Part shown: positions 28,421 to 28,504 of the stretch, one piece after another
Layout: the number at the start of each line of letters is the position of its first letter
Position numbering within the stretch: the stretch's first letter is position 1
Assembly: GCA_003254885.1 (NCBI GenBank)
Contig: QANT01000201.1
Span: 1-28,504 of the forward strand
Source of the DNA: Purshia tridentata
Taxonomy: Eukaryota > Streptophyta > Magnoliopsida > Rosales > Rosaceae
Length of the DNA: 28,504 bases
Direction of reading: 5' to 3'
The notes under the pieces: model-generated
The model's database searches: none
Told to the model about the DNA's origin: nothing
What the model saw: only the letters and a program-made list of their open reading frames with translations
Made by a program: the position numbers and the translations under genes

Positions 28421-28504
28421 AGTGTTAGGGAACAATTGAAATAGCTTATCATTCAACTTTTTTATATAATTAATATGTGGTTCAATTGAAATGGTTATAA
28501 AATA

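Overview
The window looks like nuclear DNA of a eudicot plant. The evidence is a multi-exon laccase with GT-AG introns, fragments of plant gene families (an LRR receptor-like protein, a plant endo-beta-mannosidase and a pectin methylesterase inhibitor-like protein) and a dense load of plant-type transposable elements. I cannot name the species. There are no bacterial, organellar, CRISPR, rRNA or tRNA features.

Layout. 1-840 holds a degenerate repeat array with a broken LRR fragment inside it. 1728-2440 is the broken C-terminal end of an endo-beta-mannosidase gene. 2982-3629 is an apparently intact single-exon gene for a membrane-anchored PMEI-like protein. 4360-4776 is the 3' end of a long LTR called LTR-A here, followed by a long pyrimidine tract and other repeat-like DNA. 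5794-7395 is a non-autonomous hAT-type element (8-bp target duplication, 7/8 matching) with a fold-back MITE inside. 7910-12948 is a complete, very young Ty1/copia retrotransposon: LTRs of 221 bp that differ at one base, target duplication GGTTT. Its gag-protease-integrase frame is open, but the reverse transcriptase part is cut off by a frameshift and a stop codon. It landed in an older, already broken coding-like sequence. 14103-18144 is the best host gene, a six-exon laccase of 574 residues with all four copper-binding motifs and a signal peptide. Two of its introns carry fold-back MITEs.

18145-28504 is mostly repeats. It has an AT-rich stretch, a 2588-bp solo LTR-A with target duplication ATAAC (19512-22099), a SINE-like unit with poly(A), pieces of related LTRs, a CACTA-type terminus with nine copies of ACTGATAT, and a second LTR-A copy of 2964 bp in inverted orientation (25251-28214). 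It ends in purine-rich imperfect tandem repeats.

The most interesting signal is in LTR-A. Both long copies carry a perfect array of alternating TTC/GAA units (4 and 5 units), the consensus heat-shock element. It lies at the same distance (about 360-380 bp) from the LTR start, downstream of several W-box cores and of a duplicated 70-bp module. The copies have otherwise diverged clearly. This suggests a long-LTR retrotransposon family with a stress-type promoter. That function is inferred from sequence only.
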